IMG/VR virus record: IMGVR_UViG_3300032893_000086
Span: 1-47,240 of that record
DNA length: 47,240 nucleotides
Source: a virus
Strand: one strand, 5' to 3'
The notes under the pieces were generated by a model. The model saw only the letters and a list, made by a program, of their open reading frames with translations, was not told the origin of the DNA and did no database searches. Below are positions 1 to 5,805 of the stretch, piece after piece. The position numbers and the translations under genes are program-made. The first letter of the stretch is position 1. Each line of letters begins with the position of its first letter.

Positions 1-200
1 GTCAATTTTCTCACTTTAAAACACACCACGATTGACCTCTAACCCCCTCTAACTACTACATTTTTAGCAAAAATGCCTATATTTACACCTAATGTCTAGT
101 CTATATACACTTATAACCAATATATTGCCTATAAACTGGCCTAATAGATGCATTATAGGTTAGTATGAAGTTACTAAAACACCTATAAGGGGGAAAATAT
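1..200 (+). promoter_or_regulatory. Leader of the first small gene
   Basis: No gene is seen here. The stretch is AT-rich and contains several CCTATA words (about 76, 128 and 182) and the octamer GTCTAGTC at 94-101, which recurs at 562-569 ahead of the next small gene. An AAGGGGG ribosome site at 187-193 precedes the ATG at 201. A promoter is likely, but no canonical -35/-10 pair could be fixed by eye. Confidence 0.4.
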
Positions 201-440
201 ATGTCTAATAAACAATTTAAGACTTGTCGCAGTTTGGTACAGCACGTACTTGAGTCTCAACACGATACAGGGAAAACTCTGGCTCAATTTAAGAACGATT
301 CTCAAAATGGGATTGTTAAGTTTTACCAGAATGAGATTATTCCATTGTCTCATTTGTGTACTCGCCCTGTAACGTTTCAGTCCGTTAATCGCTATGTCGA
401 GATGTGGATTAAAACGAGACAAGCTAACCTGAATAAATAA
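201..440 (+). CDS. Hypothetical small phage protein, 79 aa
   Basis: Not recognised. The 79-residue product is basic and probably mostly helical, with no signal peptide or membrane segment and one Cys near each end region. The ATG at 201 is supported by a strong AAGGGGG ribosome site 7 bases upstream. It stands alone, rightward, with the same type of leader as the 30-codon gene at 609. It lacks the LYG tail of the small proteins further right. An early host-interaction role is only a guess from size and position. Confidence 0.7.
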   Translation: MSNKQFKTCRSLVQHVLESQHDTGKTLAQFKNDSQNGIVKFYQNEIIPLSHLCTRPVTFQSVNRYVEMWIKTRQANLNK

Positions 441-608
441 GTCCATATAAGCCTATATCGTACACTTGAGTATATAGCTTGAGTGTACCATTATGGGATT
501 ATGTGTTTATATAGTGATTACATATACTTATAGTAGAAAATAATTTTCATTTTTTACTAAAGTCTAGTCAATAGACGCCGATAAGTATATTGTAACAAGG
601 GGGAATAT
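441..608 (+). promoter_or_regulatory. Intergenic leader with inverted repeats
   Basis: GTACACT at 460-466 and AGTGTAC at 482-488 form a perfect 7-bp inverted repeat with a 15-base loop. GTCTA/TAGAC arms at 562-566 and 572-576 form a second, shorter one, and include the GTCTAGTC octamer shared with 94-101. AAGGGGG at 597-603 is the ribosome site of the gene at 609. The first repeat could be an operator or a weak terminator; no T-tract follows it. Confidence 0.4.
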
Positions 609-701
609 ATGAAAATCACTGTAGTAACTAAAAAGATGAGTGATAAGCAACTGAAACAATTGGAGAGTTTAGGCTTTAAGGTGACTGTAGTTATTAAATA
701 A
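609..701 (+). CDS. Very small hypothetical protein, 30 aa
   Basis: A 30-codon frame with ATG 5 bases after a strong AAGGGGG ribosome site and a TAA stop. The product is Lys-rich and looks like beta-helix-beta: an ITVVT strand, a KQLKQLESLG helix and a VTVVI strand. It is too short for family assignment. The leader, nearly the same as that of the gene at 201, is the main reason to believe it is expressed. Confidence 0.55.
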   Translation: MKITVVTKKMSDKQLKQLESLGFKVTVVIK

Positions 702-1064
702 TACTAATGTATCATAAGTGAACAATAGGTCTATTGTATCATATTGATATTGTTAGTAAATTTGAATAGTCTCAAAGTGGGACGTAGCAAAGGGGGATAC
801 GGCAGAAATTGTCACCTCCCCCGGACCCCCACCAGGGGTTTTCAGACCTTTCCCAAAATTTTAAAAAATTTAAAAATAGGCACTTCACATTTTAGTTATA
901 GCAATATATACAAATATGCAGTTTTGTGGCAAATACATACGTTTTAAGGTAGTATTCTAATGATTTCAAGCACTTACAAGAACCTTAAGGTTTACAATCT
1001 CCGCAAGGGTAGGCTTTAAATGAGGTTTATAGGGAAAAGGTACGATCTAAATTTTTAAAAAAAT
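702..1064. other. Gene-poor stretch between rightward and leftward genes
   Basis: About 360 bases without a convincing gene. It holds an orphan AAGGGGG at 790-796 that no good frame follows. A GC-only 4-bp hairpin with a T run (827-842) is a weak rightward terminator candidate. A 12-bp palindrome AACCTTAAGGTT lies at 981-992. Two near copies of an A/T run (about 852-878 and 1049-1075) are also present. A 19-codon frame at 960-1019 cannot be supported. Confidence 0.5.
827..842 (+). terminator. Weak candidate terminator hairpin
   Basis: CCCC at 827-830 pairs with GGGG at 835-838 across an ACCA loop, followed by TTTT. The stem is short but all G-C. It would end transcripts of the two small rightward genes. 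Confidence 0.3.
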
Positions 1065-1295
1065 TTAAAAAAGGGCTTTTATAGCGGTATGGACGCCTAT
1101 TTTGTAAAAACCGGCTAGAGAGCGCTCTCCGTAGAGGCCGTATAAACCATTTACTTCGATTTGACGGTTATTTAGCCTTTGAAACTTATATTGTCCTTTA
1201 AGGGGGTCGTATTCCAATATAGCTACAGGCTCATCACAATCAGACATGATAATATCTCCAACCTCAAAATGCGCTCTTGTATAAGTTCTAGCCAT
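1065..1295 (-). CDS. LYG-family small protein, 76 aa
   Basis: Last gene of the leftward array; function unknown. The N-terminal half has the set's FEVGDI start, as in SH3-like beta barrels, and the extreme C-terminus is KALF, a truncated form of the (V/A)L(Y/F)G tail. An internal GLYGLYGE also echoes the motif. The ATG at 1295 is chosen over one at 1316 because GGAG lies 10 bases upstream and the FxxGD start is then close to the N-terminus as in its relatives. The preceding gene stops 3 bases before this start. Confidence 0.7.
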   Translation of the reverse strand: MARTYTRAHFEVGDIIMSDCDEPVAILEYDPLKGQYKFQRLNNRQIEVNGLYGLYGERSLAGFYKIGVHTAIKALF

Positions 1296-1297
1296 GT

Positions 1298-1495
1298 TTA
1301 TAGGTCTCCAAACCATTCTGGAGGTTTTTGGTCAGTGTTCTTTAGGGCCTTCTTCAACTTACGTTGTTCCCAGGCTTCTAAAGCGCAAACTAGCCCTACC
1401 ACGAAGAATAGTATTGACAGGCATATAGCCAATTCTAACCAGGTTACAGGAGGGCCTTTAACGCAATTGTGGTGGAAATGGCAAGGAAGGATCAC
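1298..1495 (-). CDS. Small one-helix membrane protein, 65 aa
   Basis: Not recognised. One hydrophobic helix (about residues 19-40, running from WLELAICLSIL to LVCAL) is followed by a charged, Lys-rich tail of some 25 residues, so the likely topology is a short outer N-terminus, one membrane helix and a cytoplasmic tail. The start is GTG at 1495, overlapping the TGA of the gene upstream (GTGA). It pairs with the membrane protein at 1492-1707; together they could act at the host membrane. No lipobox is seen. Confidence 0.65.
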   Translation of the reverse strand: MILPCHFHHNCVKGPPVTWLELAICLSILFFVVGLVCALEAWEQRKLKKALKNTDQKPPEWFGDL

Positions 1496-1707
1496 TTAGC
1501 TACTACCTCTTTTATATATTGGTTATAATGGATGTGGGCTACTGAACTACCAATGGCTCCTACGCTGCTTAGGAGGCTCGCTGTAAGGAGCAGCTCAACG
1601 CAGGCTTGCATGGTCTTAGGTGCGCCGTCTTTCCATATGTTGGCGGCTATAATGAAGCTAAACCAGGCCCCAGCGTGTACGATGTAATGGTGTAGGTATT
1701 CAATCAT
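1492..1707 (-). CDS. Small membrane protein, 71 aa
   Basis: Not recognised. Two hydrophobic stretches are visible: about residues 13-26 (GAWFSFIIAANIW) and 35-54 (a Leu/Ala/Ser-rich helix). This suggests a two-helix membrane protein. The ATG at 1707 overlaps the TGA of the upstream gene (ATGA), and its own stop overlaps the GTG of the one-helix membrane gene downstream. Holin-like or superinfection-exclusion roles are possible, but nothing in the sequence decides this. Confidence 0.65.
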   Translation of the reverse strand: MIEYLHHYIVHAGAWFSFIIAANIWKDGAPKTMQACVELLLTASLLSSVGAIGSSVAHIHYNQYIKEVVAK

Positions 1708-1976
1708 TTTTTATTGTCCTTAAATAGTACCTTAGCTGCAGGGCTAAGTTGGGTTACTTCTTCTAGGTTTACTGGCTTCTTTAGTTTAGCGTTCCATAAG
1801 TCTGTACCTTCAGGGTCTAGGCCCATCTTCATTTGAAAGGCTTCCATCTCAGTTATATGGTACATAGTTCCAGTCTTTTTATCCTTATATAGTTTTTTGG
1901 TATGGTCGTCAGGCATTCCTGACCTTTTGCCTCTACCTATAGCCTTATTCTTTTTCTTGTAGTTAAACTCTTTCAT
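1704..1976 (-). CDS. LYG-family basic small protein, 90 aa
   Basis: Function unknown. The N-terminal 35 residues are very rich in Lys and Arg. The centre has a short beta-like TGTMYHITEME segment, and the C-terminus is AAKVLFKDNKK, a VLF variant of the shared tail. ATG overlaps the upstream stop (ATGA), and its own stop overlaps the next ATG in the same way. The VLF codons carry no embedded start, so the motif is kept here without that constraint. Confidence 0.75.
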   Translation of the reverse strand: MKEFNYKKKNKAIGRGKRSGMPDDHTKKLYKDKKTGTMYHITEMEAFQMKMGLDPEGTDLWNAKLKKPVNLEEVTQLSPAAKVLFKDNKK

Positions 1977-2293
1977 TTAGTGCCGTATAAAACCTTTAAA
2001 GTATTTAAGTCTACTTTTTCGCCTATAAGGGTGCCGTAATGTACTATTGTGTTTCTTTTTATAAACCTATTGTGAAATTGGTCTGTAAAGGTCTTTCCTT
2101 CGTTTAGTCCCTCTTCTTCAGGGGTAATCATAACTCTTTTGAGCTTCCACATGCCGTTAGAGTTCTTTTCTTTAACTTGGTAAAAGCCGAAGGCTCCTTC
2201 TACAACGTTAACTCCGCTCCAAGAAAAGCTCCTAACAATAGGGAACATCCAAACTTGCCCTAACCTAATGTAAGGTAAGTTATCGGTGGCCAT
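1973..2293 (-). CDS. LYG-family small protein, 106 aa
   Basis: Function unknown. The N-terminus has RLGQVWMFP, a variant of the family (F/Y)xxG(D/E/Q) start, followed by beta-rich sequence and the C-terminal tail LKVLYGTK. Tyr is encoded by TAC, so no ATG is hidden in the LYG codons; the next gene instead starts at an ATGA stop overlap. The gene's own ATG lies inside the TATGGC (Tyr-Gly) codons of the gene upstream, a 14-base overlap. Confidence 0.8.
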   Translation of the reverse strand: MATDNLPYIRLGQVWMFPIVRSFSWSGVNVVEGAFGFYQVKEKNSNGMWKLKRVMITPEEEGLNEGKTFTDQFHNRFIKRNTIVHYGTLIGEKVDLNTLKVLYGTK

Positions 2294-2516
2294 ACAAAGC
2301 TCTACCTGCTGGAGTATTGGGTATCCAATTTCCTGAAGTAACTTTTATACGTATCTCTTCTTTAGAGTAGCTGGGGCTGAAATGGGGAATGAACTCTCCC
2401 TCTCCGTTCTTACGGCTAGCAATCTGGCAACACGTTCCGTGTTTAGAAACGTTGAACAGCCTGTATACTATCCCAGTTTGCCACTCCAAGTATTCAGCTC
2501 CTTTTACCAGTTCCAT
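2280..2516 (-). CDS. LYG-family small protein, 78 aa
   Basis: Function unknown. A beta-rich protein with a YxxWQTG.VYRLFNV segment after the N-terminus, two adjacent Cys (about 29-30) and the tail GRALYGHR. Its ATG lies in the Tyr-Gly codons (TATGGA) of the upstream gene, a 23-base overlap, and the next gene's ATG lies in its own TATGGC. It has no separate strong ribosome site, so translation is probably coupled to the upstream gene. Confidence 0.8.
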   Translation of the reverse strand: MELVKGAEYLEWQTGIVYRLFNVSKHGTCCQIASRKNGEGEFIPHFSPSYSKEEIRIKVTSGNWIPNTPAGRALYGHR

Positions 2517-2784
2517 ATAGAATCCTGCTAGCTTCAGTGTCGGGTAGGGTTTCGTATTCTCCGTTCAATATCCCTTTAACCTTAACCCCTTCTGAGGAGT
2601 TTTGTAAAGTATATTTTAGTTCTGTTGAATCTTCGCCCATCTGTATTGGAGTAATGCTATAACGTTTATCGGCTAAGACGGCCCTAATGAGCGTTTTAAA
2701 GTCCTCCGGGCACGTCAGGATCTGAGCCTCGTATTCAGTACATTCTACTAATTCATTAGTTAATTTATTTCGTACAAGGGCCAT
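2494..2784 (-). CDS. LYG-family small protein, 96 aa
   Basis: Function unknown. A helical-looking first half (ECTEYEAQIL, then a Lys/Arg-containing helix) and a beta-rich second half end with SRILYGTGKRS. It lacks the clear xxGD start of most relatives. Start and end are both overlapped: its ATG is inside the VLYG codons of the upstream gene (20 bases), and the next ATG is inside its own ILYG codons. Confidence 0.8.
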   Translation of the reverse strand: MALVRNKLTNELVECTEYEAQILTCPEDFKTLIRAVLADKRYSITPIQMGEDSTELKYTLQNSSEGVKVKGILNGEYETLPDTEASRILYGTGKRS

Positions 2785-3031
2785 ATAGAACTTGTAAGCC
2801 TTTACCTTTAATAATTTCTAACTTTAATATAGTATCTGGAGTTATAACGTAACCTGCTATACTATCTTCTTCTAGTCTATCTATATACTCAAAACAATGT
2901 ACGTAAGGTTGAGGCTTTCCTTCGTAGTGGCAAGCGTGATGTTCTATGCCTCTATAACGTACAGGACGTAAGTCCCTTTCGTTGTTTTGCCCTTTTATAA
3001 TATATATTTCTCCAATATGTAAATCTTTCAT
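2765..3031 (-). CDS. LYG-family small protein, 88 aa
   Basis: Function unknown. It starts with the family pattern LHIGEIYIIKG, continues with several beta-like strands and a His/Cys-containing HHACHYEGK segment (about 33-41), and ends LQVLYGPCTK. ATG at 3031 is preferred because GGA lies 6 bases upstream. A TTG at 3049 that overlaps the previous stop (TTGA) is an alternative adding six residues. The VLYG codons contain the ATG of the next gene. Confidence 0.75.
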   Translation of the reverse strand: MKDLHIGEIYIIKGQNNERDLRPVRYRGIEHHACHYEGKPQPYVHCFEYIDRLEEDSIAGYVITPDTILKLEIIKGKGLQVLYGPCTK

Positions 3032-3045
3032 ATTAGATCCAATAA

Positions 3046-3321
3046 TCAATTGGTACGTTTAAAGAAAGTGTCAATTTCATCTTGAGTAGCTAAACGGTAA
3101 CTATTATCAGCGTATTGGAAAGTAAACCAATGTTGTTCTCTCTGTGAGTTACCGTCTCCAGTTCCTGGCACGTAGAAGGTTCCATTTGGGTTGGCTAGTA
3201 AATACCTATTACTTGTTGCGTCTATAGATATTACCACCTTTGGAGCTGGCCTCTTTTTAAACCTTCCGTCCATGTAAACTTCCTGAAGCATAAGTTTATC
3301 GCCTACGTTATATTTCGCCAT
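3046..3321 (-). CDS. Small beta protein, EID-tail paralogue A, 91 aa
   Basis: Function unknown. It has the family start YNVGDKLML but not the LYG tail; it ends YRLATQDEIDTFFKRTN. The gene at 3556 ends almost the same way (FRLADQYEIDLYFP) and has a matching GDK start and central strands, so the two are diverged duplicates separated by one LYG gene. ATG is embedded in the ALYG codons of the gene upstream (14-base overlap). Confidence 0.8.
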   Translation of the reverse strand: MAKYNVGDKLMLQEVYMDGRFKKRPAPKVVISIDATSNRYLLANPNGTFYVPGTGDGNSQREQHWFTFQYADNSYRLATQDEIDTFFKRTN

Positions 3322-3547
3322 ATAAAGCCTCTACTGTGGGGGTAAAAAGAAGCATGACTTTATAATCGTAGATTAAAGAGTGTAGTGTTTCTGGAGCTAA
3401 TGCCTTCTTTGCCTGGTATACAAAATCTGGGTCTGTTTTCTTCTTTAGAGAAAAGCTCCATGAACCCATATGAGTTTGTTCTTCCAGTTTATAAAGAGCT
3501 TGGTTAAACGTGCATAAGAATATTTGGCCTGGTTGTAGGATTAGCAT
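3308..3547 (-). CDS. LYG-family small protein, 79 aa
   Basis: Function unknown. Starts LQPGQIFLCTF (family xxGQ variant), then a YKLEEQ strand and a Lys-rich middle, and ends VEALYGEI. ATG at 3547 has its own ribosome site, AAGGAG 4 bases upstream, lying across the stop region of the preceding gene, so this gene can start independently. The ALYG codons contain the next ATG. Confidence 0.8.
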   Translation of the reverse strand: MLILQPGQIFLCTFNQALYKLEEQTHMGSWSFSLKKKTDPDFVYQAKKALAPETLHSLIYDYKVMLLFTPTVEALYGEI

Positions 3548-3555
3548 ATTGCTCC

Positions 3556-3819
3556 TTAAGGGAAGTATAGGTCTATTTCGTATTGGTCGGCAAGCCGGAA
3601 GTTATTTTCCAGGTCAAACTGGGTAAAACGTCTAGTTCCTGCTGCGTCTTTGTTATATGGGATTTGAACAAAATAGGTTCCAGTTTGTGCCGAAAAAGAG
3701 CTTACCACGTAAATGGTCGGTGGCGCATTGGTCTGCGCCCTCGGCGATAAGGGTTGCCGGACGAAGTAGGGGTTTTCGTATACTATCTTATCCCCCGGTT
3801 GGAACTTTGGGCTCGCCAT
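3556..3819 (-). CDS. Small beta protein, EID-tail paralogue B, 87 aa
   Basis: Function unknown. Starts FQPGDKIVYE, has a Pro/Ala/Thr-rich loop (about 24-34), then beta strands TIYVVSSF and TYFVQIPYN, and ends FRLADQYEIDLYFP. It aligns by eye with the 3046 gene over start, middle and tail. ATG is embedded in the TLYG codons of the upstream gene (32-base overlap). The last four residues lack the LYG motif of most neighbours. Confidence 0.8.
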   Translation of the reverse strand: MASPKFQPGDKIVYENPYFVRQPLSPRAQTNAPPTIYVVSSFSAQTGTYFVQIPYNKDAAGTRRFTQFDLENNFRLADQYEIDLYFP

Positions 3820-4123
3820 AAAGGGTCTCCGTGGTTTGTTGGCGTTTCTTTGCCTCTTCTTCAGGTATCCACTCAGCTACTTCGTATAGCCCTGACAAAT
3901 AAGATTGTTTGATTACGTCCTCGACTTGTTCAACAGTCAGTCCCTTCAATTCAGGAATAGCGTCAAGTTTGTGCAAAAGCTCTGCGTGGCCTTTCCAGCC
4001 TAACGGCCCCTGAGCTATCTTTATTCCCTCGTTAAGTTTTTCTACAAACTTCTCGTGAGGTACTCCAACTTTAGCTACAAGTACTTTACCTTCTAAAAAC
4101 TTATCTGCCTCTTCGTCAGCCAT
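3788..4123 (-). CDS. LYG-tailed helical protein, 111 aa
   Basis: Function unknown. Unlike its neighbours it looks helical and acidic: residues about 20-75 hold amphipathic helices with KFVEKLNEGIK and VEQVEDVIKQ. The C-terminus carries TETLYG followed by ten more residues, the longest extension after the motif in the set. This suggests that the tail motif is attached to more than one kind of fold. ATG directly follows the TAA of the small Lys-rich gene upstream. Confidence 0.75.
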   Translation of the reverse strand: MADEEADKFLEGKVLVAKVGVPHEKFVEKLNEGIKIAQGPLGWKGHAELLHKLDAIPELKGLTVEQVEDVIKQSYLSGLYEVAEWIPEEEAKKRQQTTETLYGEPKVPTGG

Positions 4124-4264
4124 TTAGTCTCCGTAGTTGATTTTATCGTATCCGATAGTAGAAGCTGGAGGAGTATATTTACTAAATCGCTTACTATCTT
4201 TTTTCTTTGAAGTTTTCTTAGGAGCCTTTTTAGTTGGCTTCTTTGTAGGTTTCTTTTTGCCCAT
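4124..4264 (-). CDS. Very basic 46-aa protein
   Basis: A 46-codon frame with nearly half Lys/Arg in its first 30 residues, made of repeated KKPTKK/KKAPKK units like histone-tail or DNA-condensing peptides, ending INYGD. It begins 1 base after the stop of the charged 132-aa gene, and its stop touches the ATG of the next gene, so it fills the gap exactly. Nucleic-acid binding is inferred only from charge. NYG resembles the neighbouring LYG tails but may be chance. Confidence 0.6.
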   Translation of the reverse strand: MGKKKPTKKPTKKAPKKTSKKKDSKRFSKYTPPASTIGYDKINYGD

Positions 4265-4265
4265 A

Positions 4266-4664
4266 TTAAACCTCTCTAGCTCCTGGATCTTTCTTTTCTA
4301 GTTCTGGAGTTGGCTCTGGGCGTTTCTTGTCGTTAAGTTTACGTTCTTTCTTATCTGCCTTCTTTGGAGCTTTTTCTTTCTTTTCAGACTTGCCGCTTTT
4401 GTTAACTGTAGGTCCAGTTTCTTCAGCTCCTTTTTCGGATTTGTGAGGCTTCACTCCGTTCTTAGCTCCGTCTTCTTTTATCTCTTTCAAACTAACGTAG
4501 TGTTCGCTTTTCTTCAAAGATTCTTCGTCAGCTCGTGGATGACGGTGGTCAATCTCGCCTCGTTCTCCTCGGTCGGAGGGAGAGCCTCGCTCTTTTTTAG
4601 CTGCGTTACTTGTTTCATTTACAGCGTTGGTATCTGCGTTTCCATCACTTCTTTTCTTAGCCAT
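4266..4664 (-). CDS. Charged, disordered protein, 132 aa
   Basis: Not recognised. Almost the whole chain is low-complexity Lys/Glu/Asp/Arg/Pro with no hydrophobic core, so it is probably disordered. The middle (about 52-65) has a short EHYVSLKEIKED segment that could form a helix. ATG is embedded in the Asn-Gly-stop codons (AATGGCTAA) of the gene upstream. It ends just before the equally Lys-rich 46-aa protein; the pair may act together, for instance on DNA or RNA. Confidence 0.75.
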   Translation of the reverse strand: MAKKRSDGNADTNAVNETSNAAKKERGSPSDRGERGEIDHRHPRADEESLKKSEHYVSLKEIKEDGAKNGVKPHKSEKGAEETGPTVNKSGKSEKKEKAPKKADKKERKLNDKKRPEPTPELEKKDPGAREV

Positions 4665-4863
4665 TATTTTCTCCTATAAGTTCATAATCATATTCAAGCG
4701 TAACCAAGCTCTCCCCTTTTTCTTTACCCTTTTTATCAACTAATACGTAAGCGTCGTATTCCATACGCTTCAATGTAAATTCTTCTTCAGTGTCAATATT
4801 TTTAAATTGAGTACCAATCTTATATTTAGGTTTTGGAATTGGATTTTTAACTCTAATTGCCAT
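4657..4863 (-). CDS. Small beta protein, 68 aa
   Basis: Function unknown. The N-terminus has a Pro/Lys-rich arm and then the family pattern YKIGTQFKN followed by strands FTLKRM, YVLVDKKGK and LVTLEYDYEL. It ends ENNG without LYG. The last codons still embed the next ATG (AATGGC), and its own ATG is in the VLYG codons of the gene upstream. It looks like a minimal form of the family domain without the tail. Confidence 0.78.
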   Translation of the reverse strand: MAIRVKNPIPKPKYKIGTQFKNIDTEEEFTLKRMEYDAYVLVDKKGKEKGESLVTLEYDYELIGENNG

Positions 4864-5095
4864 ATAACACTTGTAAAGTTTTAAGCTCCTCTTTAGGTAT
4901 TAGTATGAAGCTATACTTAAAATCGTAAGGGTCAATTCTATACCCATCTCCTGTCTTGATATTTTCTAAGAAGTAAATATGAGCTTTTCCGCCTTGAAAC
5001 CCGGACAGAGCTTTCAGGATAAAGACGGAGCCATCTATGCCTCTATAGAACATACCAGCGACAGCAGAATTAACTTGGGCGTCAGTTTGAGCCAT
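4853..5095 (-). CDS. LYG-family small protein, 80 aa
   Basis: Function unknown. A beta-rich domain (AGMFYRGIDGSVFILKAL, then AHIYFLEN) ends LKTLQVLYGN. The tail is close to that of the 2765 gene (LQVLYG). ATG shares one base with the stop of the Nfu-like gene upstream (TAATG), so the two are probably translated together. The VLYG codons contain the ATG of the next gene. Confidence 0.8.
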   Translation of the reverse strand: MAQTDAQVNSAVAGMFYRGIDGSVFILKALSGFQGGKAHIYFLENIKTGDGYRIDPYDFKYSFILIPKEELKTLQVLYGN

Positions 5096-5319
5096 TACCG
5101 CTCAAGCATTACGTCAATTAAACCTTCGCAATTTTCAAGTAGCAAAGGCTTAATTCCATTAAGAAAAGTCATTTGTCGGCCTGGGCAACCTTTGCAACCG
5201 CCTTGCATTCTGACCAGAGCGACAGAATCGTAAACGGTAACAAGCTCGCAACTTCCTCCGTGGGAAGCTAATTGAGGGTTAACAATTTCATTAATAACTC
5301 GTTTAATTTCGTTTTCCAT
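5095..5319 (-). CDS. NifU C-terminal domain (Nfu-type) Fe-S carrier
   Basis: The 74 residues match a single Nfu domain from end to end: an N-terminal helix (EIKRVINEIVNPQLASHGG), a strand with CELVTVYDSVALVRMQG, the cluster motif GGCKGCPGRQMT with the CxxC at about residues 42 and 45, and a final helix and strand (NGIKPLLLE..IDVML). In bacteria such domains hold a 4Fe-4S cluster between two subunits and pass it to target enzymes. An extra Cys is at about residue 24. A good ribosome site (AGGAG) precedes ATG 5319. It lies among LYG-family genes. The target is unknown: host Fe-S assembly or a phage Fe-S enzyme outside this window. Confidence 0.9.
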   Translation of the reverse strand: MENEIKRVINEIVNPQLASHGGSCELVTVYDSVALVRMQGGCKGCPGRQMTFLNGIKPLLLENCEGLIDVMLER

Positions 5320-5364
5320 TAAAGTCTCCTTTTTTCCAAAAGTAACTTACAGCCTAGCTGCGTG

Positions 5365-5607
5365 TCAAGAATTATTATATAAAATAATTTCGGTTGGGGT
5401 TGCGTGCCTTATGGCGTACTGATGGGTTTCTGATATAGTAGCCCCATCAAGGGTCGCCATAGTTATATAAACTTCCCAATGATTATCTTTGTATTCTTTT
5501 GTGTTACGAACTTCTATGATCTTCCATAGCCTAAAAGGAGAACCTTCAACTTCTGAGAAAAGTTGCTCCAAATTACTCACCACAATATCGCCAGCTTTAA
5601 AGTTCAT
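5365..5607 (-). CDS. LYG-family small protein, 80 aa
   Basis: First gene of the leftward array; function unknown. It has the family start FKAGDIVVSN, strands RLWKIIEVRN and WEVYITMATLDG, and the tail TEIILYNNS, an LYN variant. The ATG at 5607 has no clear ribosome site. A GATAAT-like -10 on this strand (positions 5628-5633) would give a leader of only about a dozen bases. About 45 bases separate it from the Nfu-like gene. Confidence 0.78.
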   Translation of the reverse strand: MNFKAGDIVVSNLEQLFSEVEGSPFRLWKIIEVRNTKEYKDNHWEVYITMATLDGATISETHQYAIRHATPTEIILYNNS

Positions 5608-5805
5608 GGTTTAGTTCTTTTCTAGGTATTATCCTGATCTAGTTCTTTTATATATTATATATTAACGCTCTTTTATATATTACAGTTCTTTTCTAGATTA
5701 ACTGTATTAATAACCTTCTAAAAACTTAACAAAAAGGTTACCTTTTGTAAAGCCTTCTTAAAAATAATTGTTGACACCTGTTTAAATTCTTGGCATAAGG
5801 TAGTA
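5608..5805. promoter_or_regulatory. Divergent control region of the two small-gene arrays
   Basis: About 200 AT-rich bases between the leftward and rightward arrays. AGTTCTTTT-type repeats lie at 5613-5621, 5641-5649, 5684-5692 and, degenerate, 5666-5674. An odd palindrome AAAAGGT-T-ACCTTTT is at 5732-5746. For rightward transcription there is TTGACA (5771-5776), 17 bases, then CATAAG (5794-5799). For leftward transcription, GATAAT is read on the minus strand at 5628-5633, with no good -35. The repeats and palindrome are candidate binding sites for one or more regulators. Confidence 0.6.
5771..5799 (+). promoter_or_regulatory. Sigma70-like promoter candidate, rightward
   Basis: Perfect -35 TTGACA, a 17-base spacer and a -10 CATAAG that matches four of six consensus bases. 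The expected start of transcription falls at or next to the ATG at 5806. TAAGG inside the -10 could instead be the ribosome site of that gene, in which case the real start lies further upstream. Confidence 0.5.

Noticed and set aside
744-947. 67-codon rightward frame in the gene-poor stretch
   Set aside because: It crosses the C-rich hairpin and T run, has no usable ribosome site before its start, and its product has odd composition. A ribosome-like AAGGGGG lies inside it, not before it.
960-1019. 19-codon frame after AAGG
   Set aside because: Too short and with poor spacing; overlaps the palindrome. No way to support it from sequence alone.
4979-5233. 84-codon rightward frame opposite the Nfu-like gene
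   Set aside because: It is antisense to a confident Nfu domain and the LYG-family gene next to it; composition is not that of a real protein.
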